Notes: generated by a model from the sequence alone, not told the origin. A stretch of 64,000 nt of DNA from JBAZMA01 sp041649995 (GCA_041649995.1 JBAZMA010000003.1:124001-188000); one strand, 5' to 3'; positions 34,688 through 43,355 are shown, counted from the first letter of the stretch. A program made the numbers and translations.

Positions 34688-37177
34688 ATGCCTGAGATCA
34701 AAGCTACCCCCCTTTTTTCCAAACGGATTTCAACACCCCTGGTCAAAGAATACAGGCTTTGCCGGTTGTATGTCGATATCGCCGACGTCATCCTTCTGGC
34801 AATCGGACGCGAACAGAACGTGAAATTCATCAACAGAAGGGGGTGCGAGATCCTGGGTAAGCGGCGCAAGGAGGTCATCGGGAAGAACTGGTTTGATACG
34901 TTTTTTCCCCAGGACCAGAGAGAATCCGCCCGTCTGTGTTTCCAGGGCTTGATGGGGGGAGGTAAAAAGCTTCCCAGGTATGGAGAAAGCTACATTTATA
35001 TCAGGAATGGGCAGGAGCGGTTGATGGCCTGGCGCAATTCGCTCTGGAGGGATGAGGGGGGCCGGATCGCGGGCGTTGTCAGTTCCCTGACCGATATCAC
35101 GGACCGCAGGATCATAGAAAAAAGGCTCCAGAGGTCGGAGAACCTCTACCGCACGCTTTTTGAAAACACCGGGACGGCCATGCTCGTCGTGGATTTTGAA
35201 ATGAATATCCTTATGATCAATAAGGAATTTGAGCGGATCAGCGGTTATTCCAAAAGAGAGGTGGAGGGCCGCATGAAATGGGATTCTTTCATCTGGCCGC
35301 AGGACCTCAAATCCATGCGTTTGGTCAACGAGCAGCTGAAAAAAAACCCGGAAACAGCCCGCAGGAATTATGAGTTCCGCTCTCTGGACCGCAAGAACCG
35401 CCTCAGATACAACCAGCTGACCTACGATATCATTCCCGGCACCAAAACGATCATCGCCTCCATCAGGGACATTTCAGATCTGAAGTTATCGCTGAACAAG
35501 TTCCAGTTCCTGCTGGGCGAGGTCAACAATCTTTCCCGCTCCTCCCAGCGCCACAGCTCCGAGATGGACGCCATCTTCCATTCCATCGCAGAGCCGTTGT
35601 GTATTTTTGACGACAAGGGGATGATGATCCGCAGCAACGCTTCCGTGGAAAGCTTTGTCGGGTTTAACCCCCAGGGGCTCTCCATTAAGGATTTTTTTTC
35701 CAGGATCAGGCTGCGTTCTTTGGAGGGAGAACCGGCGGGCGCGAAAGAGGGTTTTTCCTACCGCCTTCTCTTCGAGGGGGAGGTTTTGAGAAAACAAAAG
35801 TGCCTGTTCACGATGGCCGACGGTTCGTCGCGCATCCTTCTGGTGTCCGGGACCCCGGTTTTGTCCAAAAACAAGGTGTGCGCCGTTGTCATCGTCCTCC
35901 ATGATATCACCGATGAGGAAAAGGCCACCAAGAGCCTGCAGGAATCGCATGACTGGCTGGAAAAAGAAGTGGCAGACAGGACCAAGGACCTCAGGATGAC
36001 GAACCAGGAATTACGCCGGCAGATCAACATCCGCTGGGAAGCGCAGAAGGCCCTTCATGAGACCAATGAGCTCCTGGAGAGGATGTTCAATAACACCCAT
36101 GTCCAGTTCGCTTATATGGACCCCCGCTTTAATTTTATCCGTGTCAACAAAGCTTACGCGGAAATCGACGGAAAGACGCCGGACTATTTCATCGGCAAAA
36201 ACCATTTTGAATTATACCCCGATCCTGTCAACAGGGAGATCTTCAGGCACGTCGTTCGGACAGGCCGGGAATACCGCGCGTACGGCAGGCCTTTTATTCC
36301 CAGGAAAGACCCTGAAGGCGGAGTGACCTACTGGGACTGGAGCCTGGCGCCTGTCAAGAACGGAGGGGGAAGGGTGGAAGGTGTCGTCTTGTGCCTTTTG
36401 AACGTCAGCGAACGCAAATACGCGCAGGAAAAATTGATGGCAACGCAAAGAAAGCTTTTTGAATCCAGGAAGCTGGCCGACATCGGGGCGTTGGCCGCGA
36501 CCGTGGCCCATGAACTGCGCAATCCCCTGGGGACGATACAGTCCGCGGCTTATAATATCCGCTGGAAATTCAAGGTTCCCGCCATTGAGCCCCATTTGCG
36601 CAGCATTGAAAAAAAGATACAGGAGTCAGACGACATTATTAAAGAGCTTCTGTTTTATTCCCGTCTGCGCGAACCTCAGAAAAAGAAATGTTTTCCTGTC
36701 CGTATCCTTAAGGAATGCCTGAAAAACGCGGGGGAACGGTTCAAGGATCCCCGTGTGAAGGTGACGGCCATTTTTGAGGCGGGAAAGGACCTTGAGCTGG
36801 ACATTGACTCCTTGCAGATATCAGAGGTCTTTAATAATATCATCAACAATGCCTACGACGCCCTCCTGAGCAAGCGGGGCAAGAAGGAGCTGGTGGTCAG
36901 GACGGATATTTCCAGCGGTAATGAATTCTGCGTGACCTTCAAGGACAGCGGCATCGGTATTGAAAAACAGGACCTCCAGAAGATCTTCGAGCCTTTTTTC
37001 ACCAACAAGGTCCGCGGAACGGGTCTGGGCCTGAGTATCTGTCAGAAAGTTGTTTCTCTTCATGACGGCCGTATTGAAGTCGAAAGCGAGCCGGGGAAAG
37101 GCTCCGTGTTCAAAATCTTCCTTCCCGTCGAAGCGGCCCGCCAGAAAAGACTTGAGGACATGGCCGAGTCCTGGTAG
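34688..37177 (+). CDS. Soluble multi-PAS sensor histidine kinase
   Basis: 829 residues without a membrane segment. Four PAS-like domains (around residues 20-130, 145-260, 295-410 and 460-575) are split by a coiled coil near 415-450, followed by HisKA with HELRNPL and HATPase_c with NIINNAYDA, DSGIGI, FEPFF and GTGLGLS. It is a cytoplasmic sensor, perhaps of redox state or small ligands. A single-domain response regulator and superoxide reductase follow downstream, suggesting an oxidative-stress circuit. The kinase core is closely related to those at 2 and 1224, which have no adjacent regulator. Confidence 0.94.
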   Translation: MPEIKATPLFSKRISTPLVKEYRLCRLYVDIADVILLAIGREQNVKFINRRGCEILGKRRKEVIGKNWFDTFFPQDQRESARLCFQGLMGGGKKLPRYGESYIYIRNGQERLMAWRNSLWRDEGGRIAGVVSSLTDITDRRIIEKRLQRSENLYRTLFENTGTAMLVVDFEMNILMINKEFERISGYSKREVEGRMKWDSFIWPQDLKSMRLVNEQLKKNPETARRNYEFRSLDRKNRLRYNQLTYDIIPGTKTIIASIRDISDLKLSLNKFQFLLGEVNNLSRSSQRHSSEMDAIFHSIAEPLCIFDDKGMMIRSNASVESFVGFNPQGLSIKDFFSRIRLRSLEGEPAGAKEGFSYRLLFEGEVLRKQKCLFTMADGSSRILLVSGTPVLSKNKVCAVVIVLHDITDEEKATKSLQESHDWLEKEVADRTKDLRMTNQELRRQINIRWEAQKALHETNELLERMFNNTHVQFAYMDPRFNFIRVNKAYAEIDGKTPDYFIGKNHFELYPDPVNREIFRHVVRTGREYRAYGRPFIPRKDPEGGVTYWDWSLAPVKNGGGRVEGVVLCLLNVSERKYAQEKLMATQRKLFESRKLADIGALAATVAHELRNPLGTIQSAAYNIRWKFKVPAIEPHLRSIEKKIQESDDIIKELLFYSRLREPQKKKCFPVRILKECLKNAGERFKDPRVKVTAIFEAGKDLELDIDSLQISEVFNNIINNAYDALLSKRGKKELVVRTDISSGNEFCVTFKDSGIGIEKQDLQKIFEPFFTNKVRGTGLGLSICQKVVSLHDGRIEVESEPGKGSVFKIFLPVEAARQKRLEDMAESW

Positions 37178-37350
37178 GAGAAAGAGGTCAATAAAAAGCG
37201 GATTCCCGTCCTTTCCAAAACAGGGGTCCGGCCTTAGGATATGCAAGACATTGACGCCGGCCCTTTTGTTTTTTCACAGAAAAGAGAATGGCCTTCGCGC
37301 GCCGCAAGACGAAAACAAAAGGACCCAAAGCTTACAACAAGGAGAGAACG

Positions 37351-37737
37351 GTGAAAAAAAGGATCATGATCATAGATGACGACAGGGATTTTTTGGGCGA
37401 GCTTAACGAGGTTTTGGCGTTAACCGGATATGACGTGATACCCGTCAACGACAGCGAGAAGGCCGTGGATCTCATCAAAAAGGACAGGCCCGATCTGATC
37501 ATGCTGGACATCAAAATGCCCAAAAAGAGTGGATTTGACGTTGCTTCTGAATTAAAATATTTCTCCGGGATCCTGGACGTGCCCATCATCGCCATGTCCG
37601 CTTTTTATAAAGAAGATTTCAATTACCTTTTGAGCGTCTGCGGGATCCGCCGGTGCCTGAAAAAACCTTTTAACCCTTTAGACGCGATCATGGAAATCGA
37701 GAAAAGCCTCGGTCCGAACGCGGGGAATACCGTATAA
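37351..37737 (+). CDS. Single-domain (CheY-like) response regulator
   Basis: 128 residues, receiver domain only. Acidic pocket IDDD, phospho-Asp in LDIKMP, switch Ser in AMSAF and Lys in LKKPF are all present. I start at GTG 37351 (AAGGAGAG 4 bp upstream); the longer frame to 37288 has no RBS. It has no DNA-binding or enzyme output, so it signals by protein contact or as a phosphate relay. It lies between the kinase at 34688 and the superoxide reductase gene, whose RBS overlaps its stop codon. Confidence 0.93.
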   Translation: MKKRIMIIDDDRDFLGELNEVLALTGYDVIPVNDSEKAVDLIKKDRPDLIMLDIKMPKKSGFDVASELKYFSGILDVPIIAMSAFYKEDFNYLLSVCGIRRCLKKPFNPLDAIMEIEKSLGPNAGNTV

Positions 37738-37747
37738 GGAGGATGTG

Positions 37748-38140
37748 ATGTCGATCAAGGAAATGTTCCAAAGCGCCGACTGGAAGAGCGAAAAGCATGT
37801 CCCTGTCATCGAAGGGCCGGATGAGGCCAAAAAAGGAGAATGGATCAGAGTGCGGGTGAGCGTGGGCAAAGAGATCCCTCATCCCAACAAAACAGACCAT
37901 TTTATCAGCTGGATCCATGTTTATTTTCTTCCCGAGGGGGAGAAGTTCCCTTACGAGATTGCCGCGATGGATTTTTCCGCTCATGGGGCATCGGTCAAGG
38001 GCCCTGACACAAGTTCGGTCTACACGCATCCGGAGGTCGTCGCTGTCTTTAAAACAGACAAGCCCGGAACGATCATGGCCGAATCCTATTGCAATATCCA
38101 CGGCTTGTGGGAGAGTTCAAAAGATTTAAAGGTCGGTTAA
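37748..38140 (+). CDS. Superoxide reductase (neelaredoxin, class II)
   Basis: 130 residues. It reduces superoxide to H2O2 at a non-haem iron centre without making O2, suited to anaerobes. Ligands are visible: His in EKHVPVI, two His in PHPNKTDHF, and Cys and His in CNIHGLW. The N-terminal desulforedoxin (FeCys4) domain is absent, so this is the one-iron class. AAGGAGG overlaps the end of the response-regulator gene, linking the two. A strong bidirectional terminator follows. The electron donor (rubredoxin) is not in the window. Confidence 0.94.
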   Translation: MSIKEMFQSADWKSEKHVPVIEGPDEAKKGEWIRVRVSVGKEIPHPNKTDHFISWIHVYFLPEGEKFPYEIAAMDFSAHGASVKGPDTSSVYTHPEVVAVFKTDKPGTIMAESYCNIHGLWESSKDLKVG

Positions 38141-38164
38141 TTTTTAAAAAATCCGTCAGGAGAC

Positions 38165-38201
38165 AAGAAGACCGTCGGTTTTTACCGGCGGTCTTCTTTT
38201 T
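38165..38201. terminator. Bidirectional terminator between superoxide reductase and yqaA
   Basis: AAGAAGACCGTCGG (38165-38178) pairs with CCGGCGGTCTTCTT (38185-38198) around a 6-nt loop, with T-run on both strands. It serves the convergent genes on either side. Confidence 0.9.
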
Positions 38202-38218
38202 AAAGCCTTGTGTCCGAT

Positions 38219-38848
38219 TTAGCGGCTGTTTTTGATCAGGAGCACGCCGGCGATCAACAGGAGGATAAAGAGAATGGAAAAAATGTTGAAATATTTTTCG
38301 ATCGAGTCGGCGATCTTTTTCCCGAAGACACGCAAGGCGCCGGCCACAAAGAAAAAGCGCCCGGCCCGACCCAGCAGGGAAGCGGCCACCAGCGTGGCCA
38401 GGGGGATGTGGAAGATCCCCGCGGAAATCGTAAAGGCCTTGTAGGGGATGGGGGTAAAGGCGGCCGCGAAAATAGCCAGAAAAGCGTTCTTTTGGAACTG
38501 GTCCCCGATAAAATCAACGGCGGATTCCAGGTGATAGACGGATATGATGAATTTTCCCGCTGTTTCATAAAGCGCCCATCCGATAAAATATCCCAAAAAC
38601 GCGCCGCAAACAGAACCCAATGTGCAGATCGAGGCATCCTGCAGCCATTTTTTTCTGTTCGCGACGACCATGGCGATCAGAAGGATGTCCGGAGGCACGG
38701 GAAAAAAAGAGCTTTCCATAAAAGCGATGCCGAAGAGGGCATAGCCCGCGTAAGGCGTTTTGGCCCATCGAACGGTCCAGTCGTAGGATTTGCGGATCCA
38801 GGTGAGGGGATTGGCTGATCGGGCGCAGCGGCTGATGGCGTGTTTCAT
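38219..38848 (-). CDS. YqaA/DedA-like (SNARE-associated) membrane protein
   Basis: 209 residues with about five hydrophobic segments. Family marks: FMESSFFPVPPDILLIAM, GSVCGAFLGYFIGW and FTPIPYKAFTISAGIF with LLGRAGRFF. DedA/VTT proteins work as lipid flippases or ion-linked membrane transporters; YqaA is the short subgroup. It is coupled to the hemerythrin gene by a 4-bp overlap. Whether the pairing has a functional meaning is not known. Confidence 0.88.
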   Translation of the reverse strand: MKHAISRCARSANPLTWIRKSYDWTVRWAKTPYAGYALFGIAFMESSFFPVPPDILLIAMVVANRKKWLQDASICTLGSVCGAFLGYFIGWALYETAGKFIISVYHLESAVDFIGDQFQKNAFLAIFAAAFTPIPYKAFTISAGIFHIPLATLVAASLLGRAGRFFFVAGALRVFGKKIADSIEKYFNIFSILFILLLIAGVLLIKNSR

Positions 38849-39384
38849 GGAGTGGGGGAAGGGAAGGTTTCGACGACGCGGCCGTATTTTTCATGGATCA
38901 TGGCCCGGTCAAAAGCTTCAAAATCGGCCATCATCCTGTTTTTTTCCTCATCGGTCAGATAGTCCATCACCGGCAGAAAGAATCTTTTGTCCTCTTTTTC
39001 AATATGGGCCGGGTAAAAGGAGGTCAGGGTTTTTAAGTTTTCCAAAACCTCCTGAAGGGCCTGGGGATCTTTTTGGAACCGGCCCGCGGCCTCTTCCAGC
39101 GCCTTGACCTTGCTTCTGGCAAACGCATGTTCCCGGATAAGTTCTTCCATGATCTCCTTGAGGTCCCGGCGCATCTGTTTTTCAGAGAGTTTTTTGAAAA
39201 GGATGTCTTCCTCTTTTCCGTGGTGGGTCCGGTCCGCGTAGATACGGAAGAAATCAACCGTTTTTTCAACGAAAGACGGATTAAGCCGGCCGGATTGGCG
39301 GATCAGGGGTTCGCCTGTCTTGAGGATCCCGATCATTTTTTCGATCAACCTGTGCTCTATCATTAAAGGGCCTGCGGGAAGCAT
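38845..39384 (-). CDS. Hemerythrin-domain protein
   Basis: 179 residues, a four-helix bundle with an expected di-iron site: His in MIEHRLIEKM, HH and E in RTHHGKEED, His in REHAFA, and HIEKED in SFYPAHIEKEDKRFF. Such proteins bind O2 or sense oxygen or iron; the cytoplasmic placement fits scavenging or sensing. AAGGAG lies 8 bp before the start on this strand. Divergent from htpX with a 167-bp spacer. It adds to the oxygen-defence theme of this part of the window. Confidence 0.9.
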   Translation of the reverse strand: MLPAGPLMIEHRLIEKMIGILKTGEPLIRQSGRLNPSFVEKTVDFFRIYADRTHHGKEEDILFKKLSEKQMRRDLKEIMEELIREHAFARSKVKALEEAAGRFQKDPQALQEVLENLKTLTSFYPAHIEKEDKRFFLPVMDYLTDEEKNRMMADFEAFDRAMIHEKYGRVVETFPSPTP

Positions 39385-39469
39385 CTCGAAACTCCTTGAT
39401 TTTGCCTCTCAGGATTACGAGAGGGATCATCGTTTACCCTCCGTTTCCATCTTATCCATTTCAAAGGGA

Positions 39470-39497
39470 TTGTCAATAAAAAGAAGGATGGTATAAT
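39470..39497 (+). promoter_or_regulatory. Promoter of the htpX-like gene
   Basis: TTGTCA (39470-39475), 16 bp, TATAAT (39492-39497), 54 bp before the start at 39552. Confidence 0.72.
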
Positions 39498-39551
39498 AAG
39501 ATCTGAATTTCCGCCGGAGACTGGAGGCGGAAAAAACCACGCGGAGGGATT

Positions 39552-40523
39552 ATGTTCGCTTTAAAATTCAGATTGTATCTTATGCTGGCAGTCCTGTTCG
39601 GCATTGTGTATATGATCGTGACCCTGATCGGCACAAGCCTCGGGGTTTACAATTTTTATTTCTATATCGGGATCGCCTTCGTACTGATGTTTATCCAGTA
39701 CATGATCGGGCCCAAGCTGATCGAGTGGTCCATGCGCATCGAATACGTGGACAAGAACCGTTATCCGGCCCTGCACCAGATGGTTGAGGAGATGTCCAGA
39801 AAGGCGGGGATCCCCAAGCCCAAAATTGGCATCGCGCACGTGGGCATCCCGAACGCCTTCGCCTTCGGCCGCTGGATGTCCGACAGCCGCGTGTGCGCCA
39901 CGGATGGTATCCTGAAACTCCTGAACGAGGAGGAACTGCGGGCTGTTATGGGGCATGAGCTCACCCATGTCAAAAGCAGGGACGTCCTTTTCATAACCGT
40001 TCTATCCGTTATTCCCATTGTGCTTTACCGCATTGCCTGGCACTTTCTTTTCTTTGGAGGAGGCCGGCGCAGGGATAATTCCGGAGCCAACACCGCCCTG
40101 ATCGGCCTGGTGGCGTTCTTGTTTTATTTCCTGACGAACCTTCTGGTCCTTTATGCCTCCCGTATCCGGGAATATTTCGCCGACCGCGGGTCTATCAGTC
40201 TGGGCAATCCTCCGGAGAAACTTGCCTCGGCGCTCTATAAACTGGTTTATGGTTCCGCTCGGGCGGACAAGGAAGGCGTGCGCAGCGTGGAAGGCCTGAA
40301 GGCATTTTTTCTGAACGATCCCTCCAGGGCGGCCCGGGAGTTCAGCGAGCTCAGGCAGATGGATTTGGACAAAAGCGGGGAGATCGACGCGGCGGAACTT
40401 CAGGCCATCGGCCGTAAAGAGGTGCGGTTGGGATTCGGGGACAAACTCATGGAACTTTTGACGACGCACCCCAATATGCTCAAACGCATCAAATTGCTTT
40501 CCACATACAAAAGTCGTCTATGA
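39552..40523 (+). CDS. htpX: HtpX-like M48 membrane metalloprotease with EF-hand insert
   Basis: 323 residues: two N-terminal helices, zinc motif HELTH (residues 135-139), two further helices, and the third ligand in REYFADRGS (Glu207). It degrades damaged inner-membrane proteins. Unusual: in the C-terminal domain, residues 271-282 read DLDKSGEIDAAE, a complete 12-residue EF-hand calcium loop (D1, D3, S5, E7, D9, E12), before TTHPNMLKRIKLL. E. coli HtpX has no EF-hand. It has its own promoter. Calcium control of the protease is inferred from the loop alone. Confidence 0.9.
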   Translation: MFALKFRLYLMLAVLFGIVYMIVTLIGTSLGVYNFYFYIGIAFVLMFIQYMIGPKLIEWSMRIEYVDKNRYPALHQMVEEMSRKAGIPKPKIGIAHVGIPNAFAFGRWMSDSRVCATDGILKLLNEEELRAVMGHELTHVKSRDVLFITVLSVIPIVLYRIAWHFLFFGGGRRRDNSGANTALIGLVAFLFYFLTNLLVLYASRIREYFADRGSISLGNPPEKLASALYKLVYGSARADKEGVRSVEGLKAFFLNDPSRAAREFSELRQMDLDKSGEIDAAELQAIGRKEVRLGFGDKLMELLTTHPNMLKRIKLLSTYKSRL

Positions 40524-40633
40524 AGGGCTGCGAAGGCTGCAAAGGGTTTTTAAGATTATGAGAGCCGCTTTTTGAAGGAGGGCGGTTTCTTTGATCTTTT
40601 TAACCTAAAACCGGCTTTCGCAATTTTATTTCT

Positions 40634-42568
40634 ATGATCTATATCAGCAATCTTTCCAAAAATTACGGCAAGAGGGTCCTTTTTGAAGGGATATCCCTGA
40701 ATATCAACCGGGGGGAGAAGATCGGCATGGTCGGCCCCAACGGGGCCGGGAAAAGCACCTTTTTTCATCTGATCCTCGGAGATACCGAGGCGTCCGCGGG
40801 ATCGGTGCAATCGCAGAAGAATGTGCGCGTCGGCTACCTGCCGCAGGAGTCCAGTTTTCATTCCGAACGGACGGTCCTTGAGGAACTCATCAGCGGAGAT
40901 GAGCAGATCCAGGGATTTTTGAGAGAAAAAGAAGAGCTGGAGCACGCGGGTGAGGCCGCCTCGCACAGATACGGAGAGATCCTGCACGAACTCGACGTGA
41001 TCGGTTTTTTTGAACTGGAGCATAAGGCCGAGAAAGTCCTGATGGGGCTGGGGTTCAAGGAAACGGATTTTCACAGGCCCATCACGCAGATGAGCGGGGG
41101 GTGGCAGATGCGCGTGCTTCTGGCCAAGCTTCTTGTTTTGCCCTACGACTTGCTGCTTTTGGATGAGCCTACCAATTATCTGGACCTCAACGCCGCCTTG
41201 TGGCTGAAAAATTATCTGGGAGGCTTCAACGGGACCTTCCTGATGATTTCCCACGATAAATCCTTCCTCAAGGAAGTCACGAATTACACCCTGGTCTTAG
41301 AGCACGGCCGCATCACCAAGGTCACAGGCAGTTACGAGCATTATGAACAGATGCGCGAGGAGCGCAGGTTGACTCTGCAAAAACGTTTTGACCAGCAGGA
41401 AAAGAAGCGCAAGCAGCTGGAGGGGTTTGTTTCGCGGTTCCACGCGCAGCCGAACAAGGCGGCAGCCGTGCGTAATAAGAAAAAAACCATTGAGCGCATG
41501 GAAGATATCCTTGTTCCGGAGGACGCGCGGGAAAGCATCCGTTCTTTCCATTTTCCGCAGACGCGTGCCAGCGGCCAGAGGGTCATGACCCTGGAGAATA
41601 TCTCCAAGTCTTACGGCGATATCCGTGTTTATCAGGGCCTGGATTTTGAGATCGAACGGGGGGAAAAAGCGGTTTTGGTGGGAGAGAACGGGGCCGGGAA
41701 GTCGACGCTTTTGAAGATCCTGGCCGGTGTCGCGCCGTTTGAGGCCGGATCCCGGACGGTCGGTTACAACGTGGATATCGGCTATTTTTCCCAGACTCGC
41801 CTGGATACGCTGAATCCGCAAAATACGGTCCTGCAGGAAGCCTATAACGCCGCTCCGGGGAGTATGTCGCAGGAGGCGCTGCGGACGATCCTGGGCGCCT
41901 TCCTTTTTTCCGGTGAGGACGCGGACAAAAGCGTGAGCGTCTTGTCCGGAGGCGAAAAGAGCCGCCTGAACCTCGCGAAGTTCCTCATCCATCCTCCGAA
42001 TTTTCTCCTGCTTGATGAGCCTACGACGCATCTGGACGTGGATGCGGTCGACGCCCTTGTCCGGGCGCTCGAAAATTACGCGGGCACGCTTGTTTTTATC
42101 AGTCATGATATTCATTTTGTGCGTTCCGCCGCGAACGTCGTCTACGAGGTCTCTTCAGACGGTAACGCGGCGAGGGTGCGTAAATTCTTCGGGAATTTTG
42201 ATTATTATCTGGAAAAGAAAGAGAGCGGGCCCGGCGATTTTAAACCGAAAAAACAGAAGTCCGGTCAGGATAGAAGCCCTCTGCAGATGGAGCGCCAGAG
42301 GGCCCGCGAGGAAGAAAAGCTGAAGAAAGATGAAGAAAGGCAAAGAAAGGCCCATAATACGGGTATCGGCGCCGCGATTCAGAAATTCAGAAAAGAGAAG
42401 GAAGATCTTGAGCTGGAAAGCTATGCCAAGGCGCGCGCCCTTTCAGAACCGCGCACCTATTCCAATCAGGAAAAGGCCAGGGAATATGGCCAGAGGCTTA
42501 AAGAGATTGAAAAGGCCTGCCGCGATATCGATGAGCGGATCAGCGATCTGGAAAAGAAGCTGTTGTAG
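40634..42568 (+). CDS. ABC-F family ATPase (Uup/YdiF/EttA-like)
   Basis: 644 residues with two ATP-binding cassettes and no membrane segments. Cassette 1: GPNGAGKST, signature MSGGWQMR, Walker B LLLLDEPTN. Cassette 2: GENGAGKST, LSGGEKSR, LLLDEPTTH. A basic linker of ~80 residues between them (RLTLQKRFDQQEKKRKQLEG) is the P-site tRNA-interaction motif, and a charged coiled-coil tail follows as in Uup/YdiF. ABC-F proteins act on ribosomes to rescue stalled translation or protect from antibiotics. No operon partner; repeat island 2 begins at its stop. Confidence 0.93.
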   Translation: MIYISNLSKNYGKRVLFEGISLNINRGEKIGMVGPNGAGKSTFFHLILGDTEASAGSVQSQKNVRVGYLPQESSFHSERTVLEELISGDEQIQGFLREKEELEHAGEAASHRYGEILHELDVIGFFELEHKAEKVLMGLGFKETDFHRPITQMSGGWQMRVLLAKLLVLPYDLLLLDEPTNYLDLNAALWLKNYLGGFNGTFLMISHDKSFLKEVTNYTLVLEHGRITKVTGSYEHYEQMREERRLTLQKRFDQQEKKRKQLEGFVSRFHAQPNKAAAVRNKKKTIERMEDILVPEDARESIRSFHFPQTRASGQRVMTLENISKSYGDIRVYQGLDFEIERGEKAVLVGENGAGKSTLLKILAGVAPFEAGSRTVGYNVDIGYFSQTRLDTLNPQNTVLQEAYNAAPGSMSQEALRTILGAFLFSGEDADKSVSVLSGGEKSRLNLAKFLIHPPNFLLLDEPTTHLDVDAVDALVRALENYAGTLVFISHDIHFVRSAANVVYEVSSDGNAARVRKFFGNFDYYLEKKESGPGDFKPKKQKSGQDRSPLQMERQRAREEEKLKKDEERQRKAHNTGIGAAIQKFRKEKEDLELESYAKARALSEPRTYSNQEKAREYGQRLKEIEKACRDIDERISDLEKKLL

Positions 42569-42807
42569 GCGAATGGCTTATGGCGTATAGCTTATGGCTA
42601 AGAGCGAAGGGCATATAGCTTATAGCGAATGGCAAATGGCTTATAGGCAAAAACGAAATCGGAAATCGGACGAAAAGCAATTAAGAATGAAAAATGAAGA
42701 ATGAAGAATGAAGAATCGGCTTAGGGCTAAGAGCGAAGGGCGTATAGCAAAAGCAGACGACATAAGTCGGAAATCTGACGTCTGAAGTCTGAAATCGGAA
42801 ATCCGAT
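42569..42807. repeat. Repeat island 2 (same family as islands 1 and 3)
   Basis: Starts at the ABC-F stop. Contains GTATAGCTTATGGCT-type units, the 50-bp block shared with 32500-32549 (one mismatch), AATTAAGAATGAAAAATG-type units, and the 23-bp block AAGTCGGAAATCTGAC.. shared exactly with 32562-32584. Together with the small-RNA locus, the palindromic block and the torF leader it fills the 876-bp gene-free stretch 42569-43444. No terminal inverted repeat was found here. Confidence 0.85.
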
Positions 42808-42845
42808 CTAAAGCGGATTTTTTTCATTATCTTCACTGTTGCACC

Positions 42846-42874
42846 TTGACAGCGCGCTTTTCCCATGTTATAGT
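42846..42874 (+). promoter_or_regulatory. Sigma70-type promoter of a candidate small RNA
   Basis: TTGACA (42846-42851), 17 bp, TATAGT (42869-42874), only one mismatch. Predicted start near 42881. Confidence 0.75.
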
Positions 42875-42880
42875 TTCTCG

Positions 42881-42951
42881 TACCAAGACACAGTGGTAGT
42901 GTCACAATGCAAAGGGGCGTTTCCTAATCAATAGAGGAACGCCCTTTTTTT
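42881..42951 (+). ncRNA. Candidate ~71-nt small RNA ending in an intrinsic terminator
   Basis: From the predicted start, a 5' hairpin GACAC/GTGTC (42887-42903 region), then a terminator: GGGCGTT(T)CC (42915-42924) with GGAACGCCC (42936-42944) and seven T. No convincing ORF; only a 6-codon frame begins at ATG 42908 and ends inside the stem. It matches no RNA family I recognise. It could instead be a leader of torF-amt-glnK 500 bp downstream, but the intervening palindromic block argues against that. Confidence 0.55.
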
Positions 42952-42952
42952 G

Positions 42953-43275
42953 CCGCAGAAGGCGGCATACCCGCGCAATTCCATTAAGCGCGGGGTATAA
43001 GCAGAAGGCGGCAGAAGGCGGCATACCCGCGCTTGCCAGAAAGGCGAATACTGGCGCATTACCGAATAAGCGCCAGGGTATCATTAAGCGCGTAAGCAGC
43101 ATGGCATACCCGTGTTCCGCCAGAGAGGGCGGATACTGGCGAATTACCAAATTAGCGCCAGATAGCTTTGCGGGGTATAAGCAGAAGGCGGCATACCTGC
43201 GCTCCGCCACAGGGCGGATACTGGCGCAATACCGAATAAGCGCCAGGTAACATTAAGCGCGGGGTATAAGCCCGG
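42953..43275. repeat. Tandem cloverleaf-like palindromic repeats
   Basis: Three ~75-85-bp copies (about 43021-43100, 43103-43180 and 43189-43272) and one deleted copy (42963-43004). Each has outer arms GCATACCCGCGC ... GCGCGGGGTATAAGC, a first inner hairpin such as CCGCCACAGGGCGG, and a second inner hairpin ACTGGCGC-(12 nt)-GCGCCAG. Copies are joined by AGAAGGCGGC. The nested arms are kept even where bases differ between copies. Not CRISPR (no constant spacers), not coding. Confidence 0.8.
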
Positions 43276-43283
43276 TAACATAG

Positions 43284-43355
43284 GCGGCAATTGACGCCGC
43301 AAGGATGAAGACGTCCAAAGGAGACTCCAAAGGGGTCCCTCTGGGCGTTTTTTTT
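43284..43355 (+). promoter_or_regulatory. Leader hairpin and terminator before torF-amt-glnK
   Basis: A short stem GCGGC/GCCGC (43284-43300, loop AATTGAC) is followed by a long imperfect hairpin ACGTCCAAAGGAGACTCC ... GGGGTCCCTCTGGGCGT (43311-43348) and eight T. Positioned 90 bp before torF, this looks like a terminator that must be overcome to express the ammonium operon. Paired hairpins with such a terminator are known for ANTAR-type antitermination of nitrogen genes in other bacteria; the match here is suggestive only. Confidence 0.6.

Noticed and set aside
43049..43250. Sigma54 promoter for torF-amt-glnK
   Set aside because: TGGCGC elements occur, but no TTGC(A/T) follows at the required spacing; they are arms of the palindromic repeats.
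42953..43275. CRISPR array
   Set aside because: Repeats are palindromic and nearly contiguous, with no constant repeat and unique spacers, and no cas genes are nearby.
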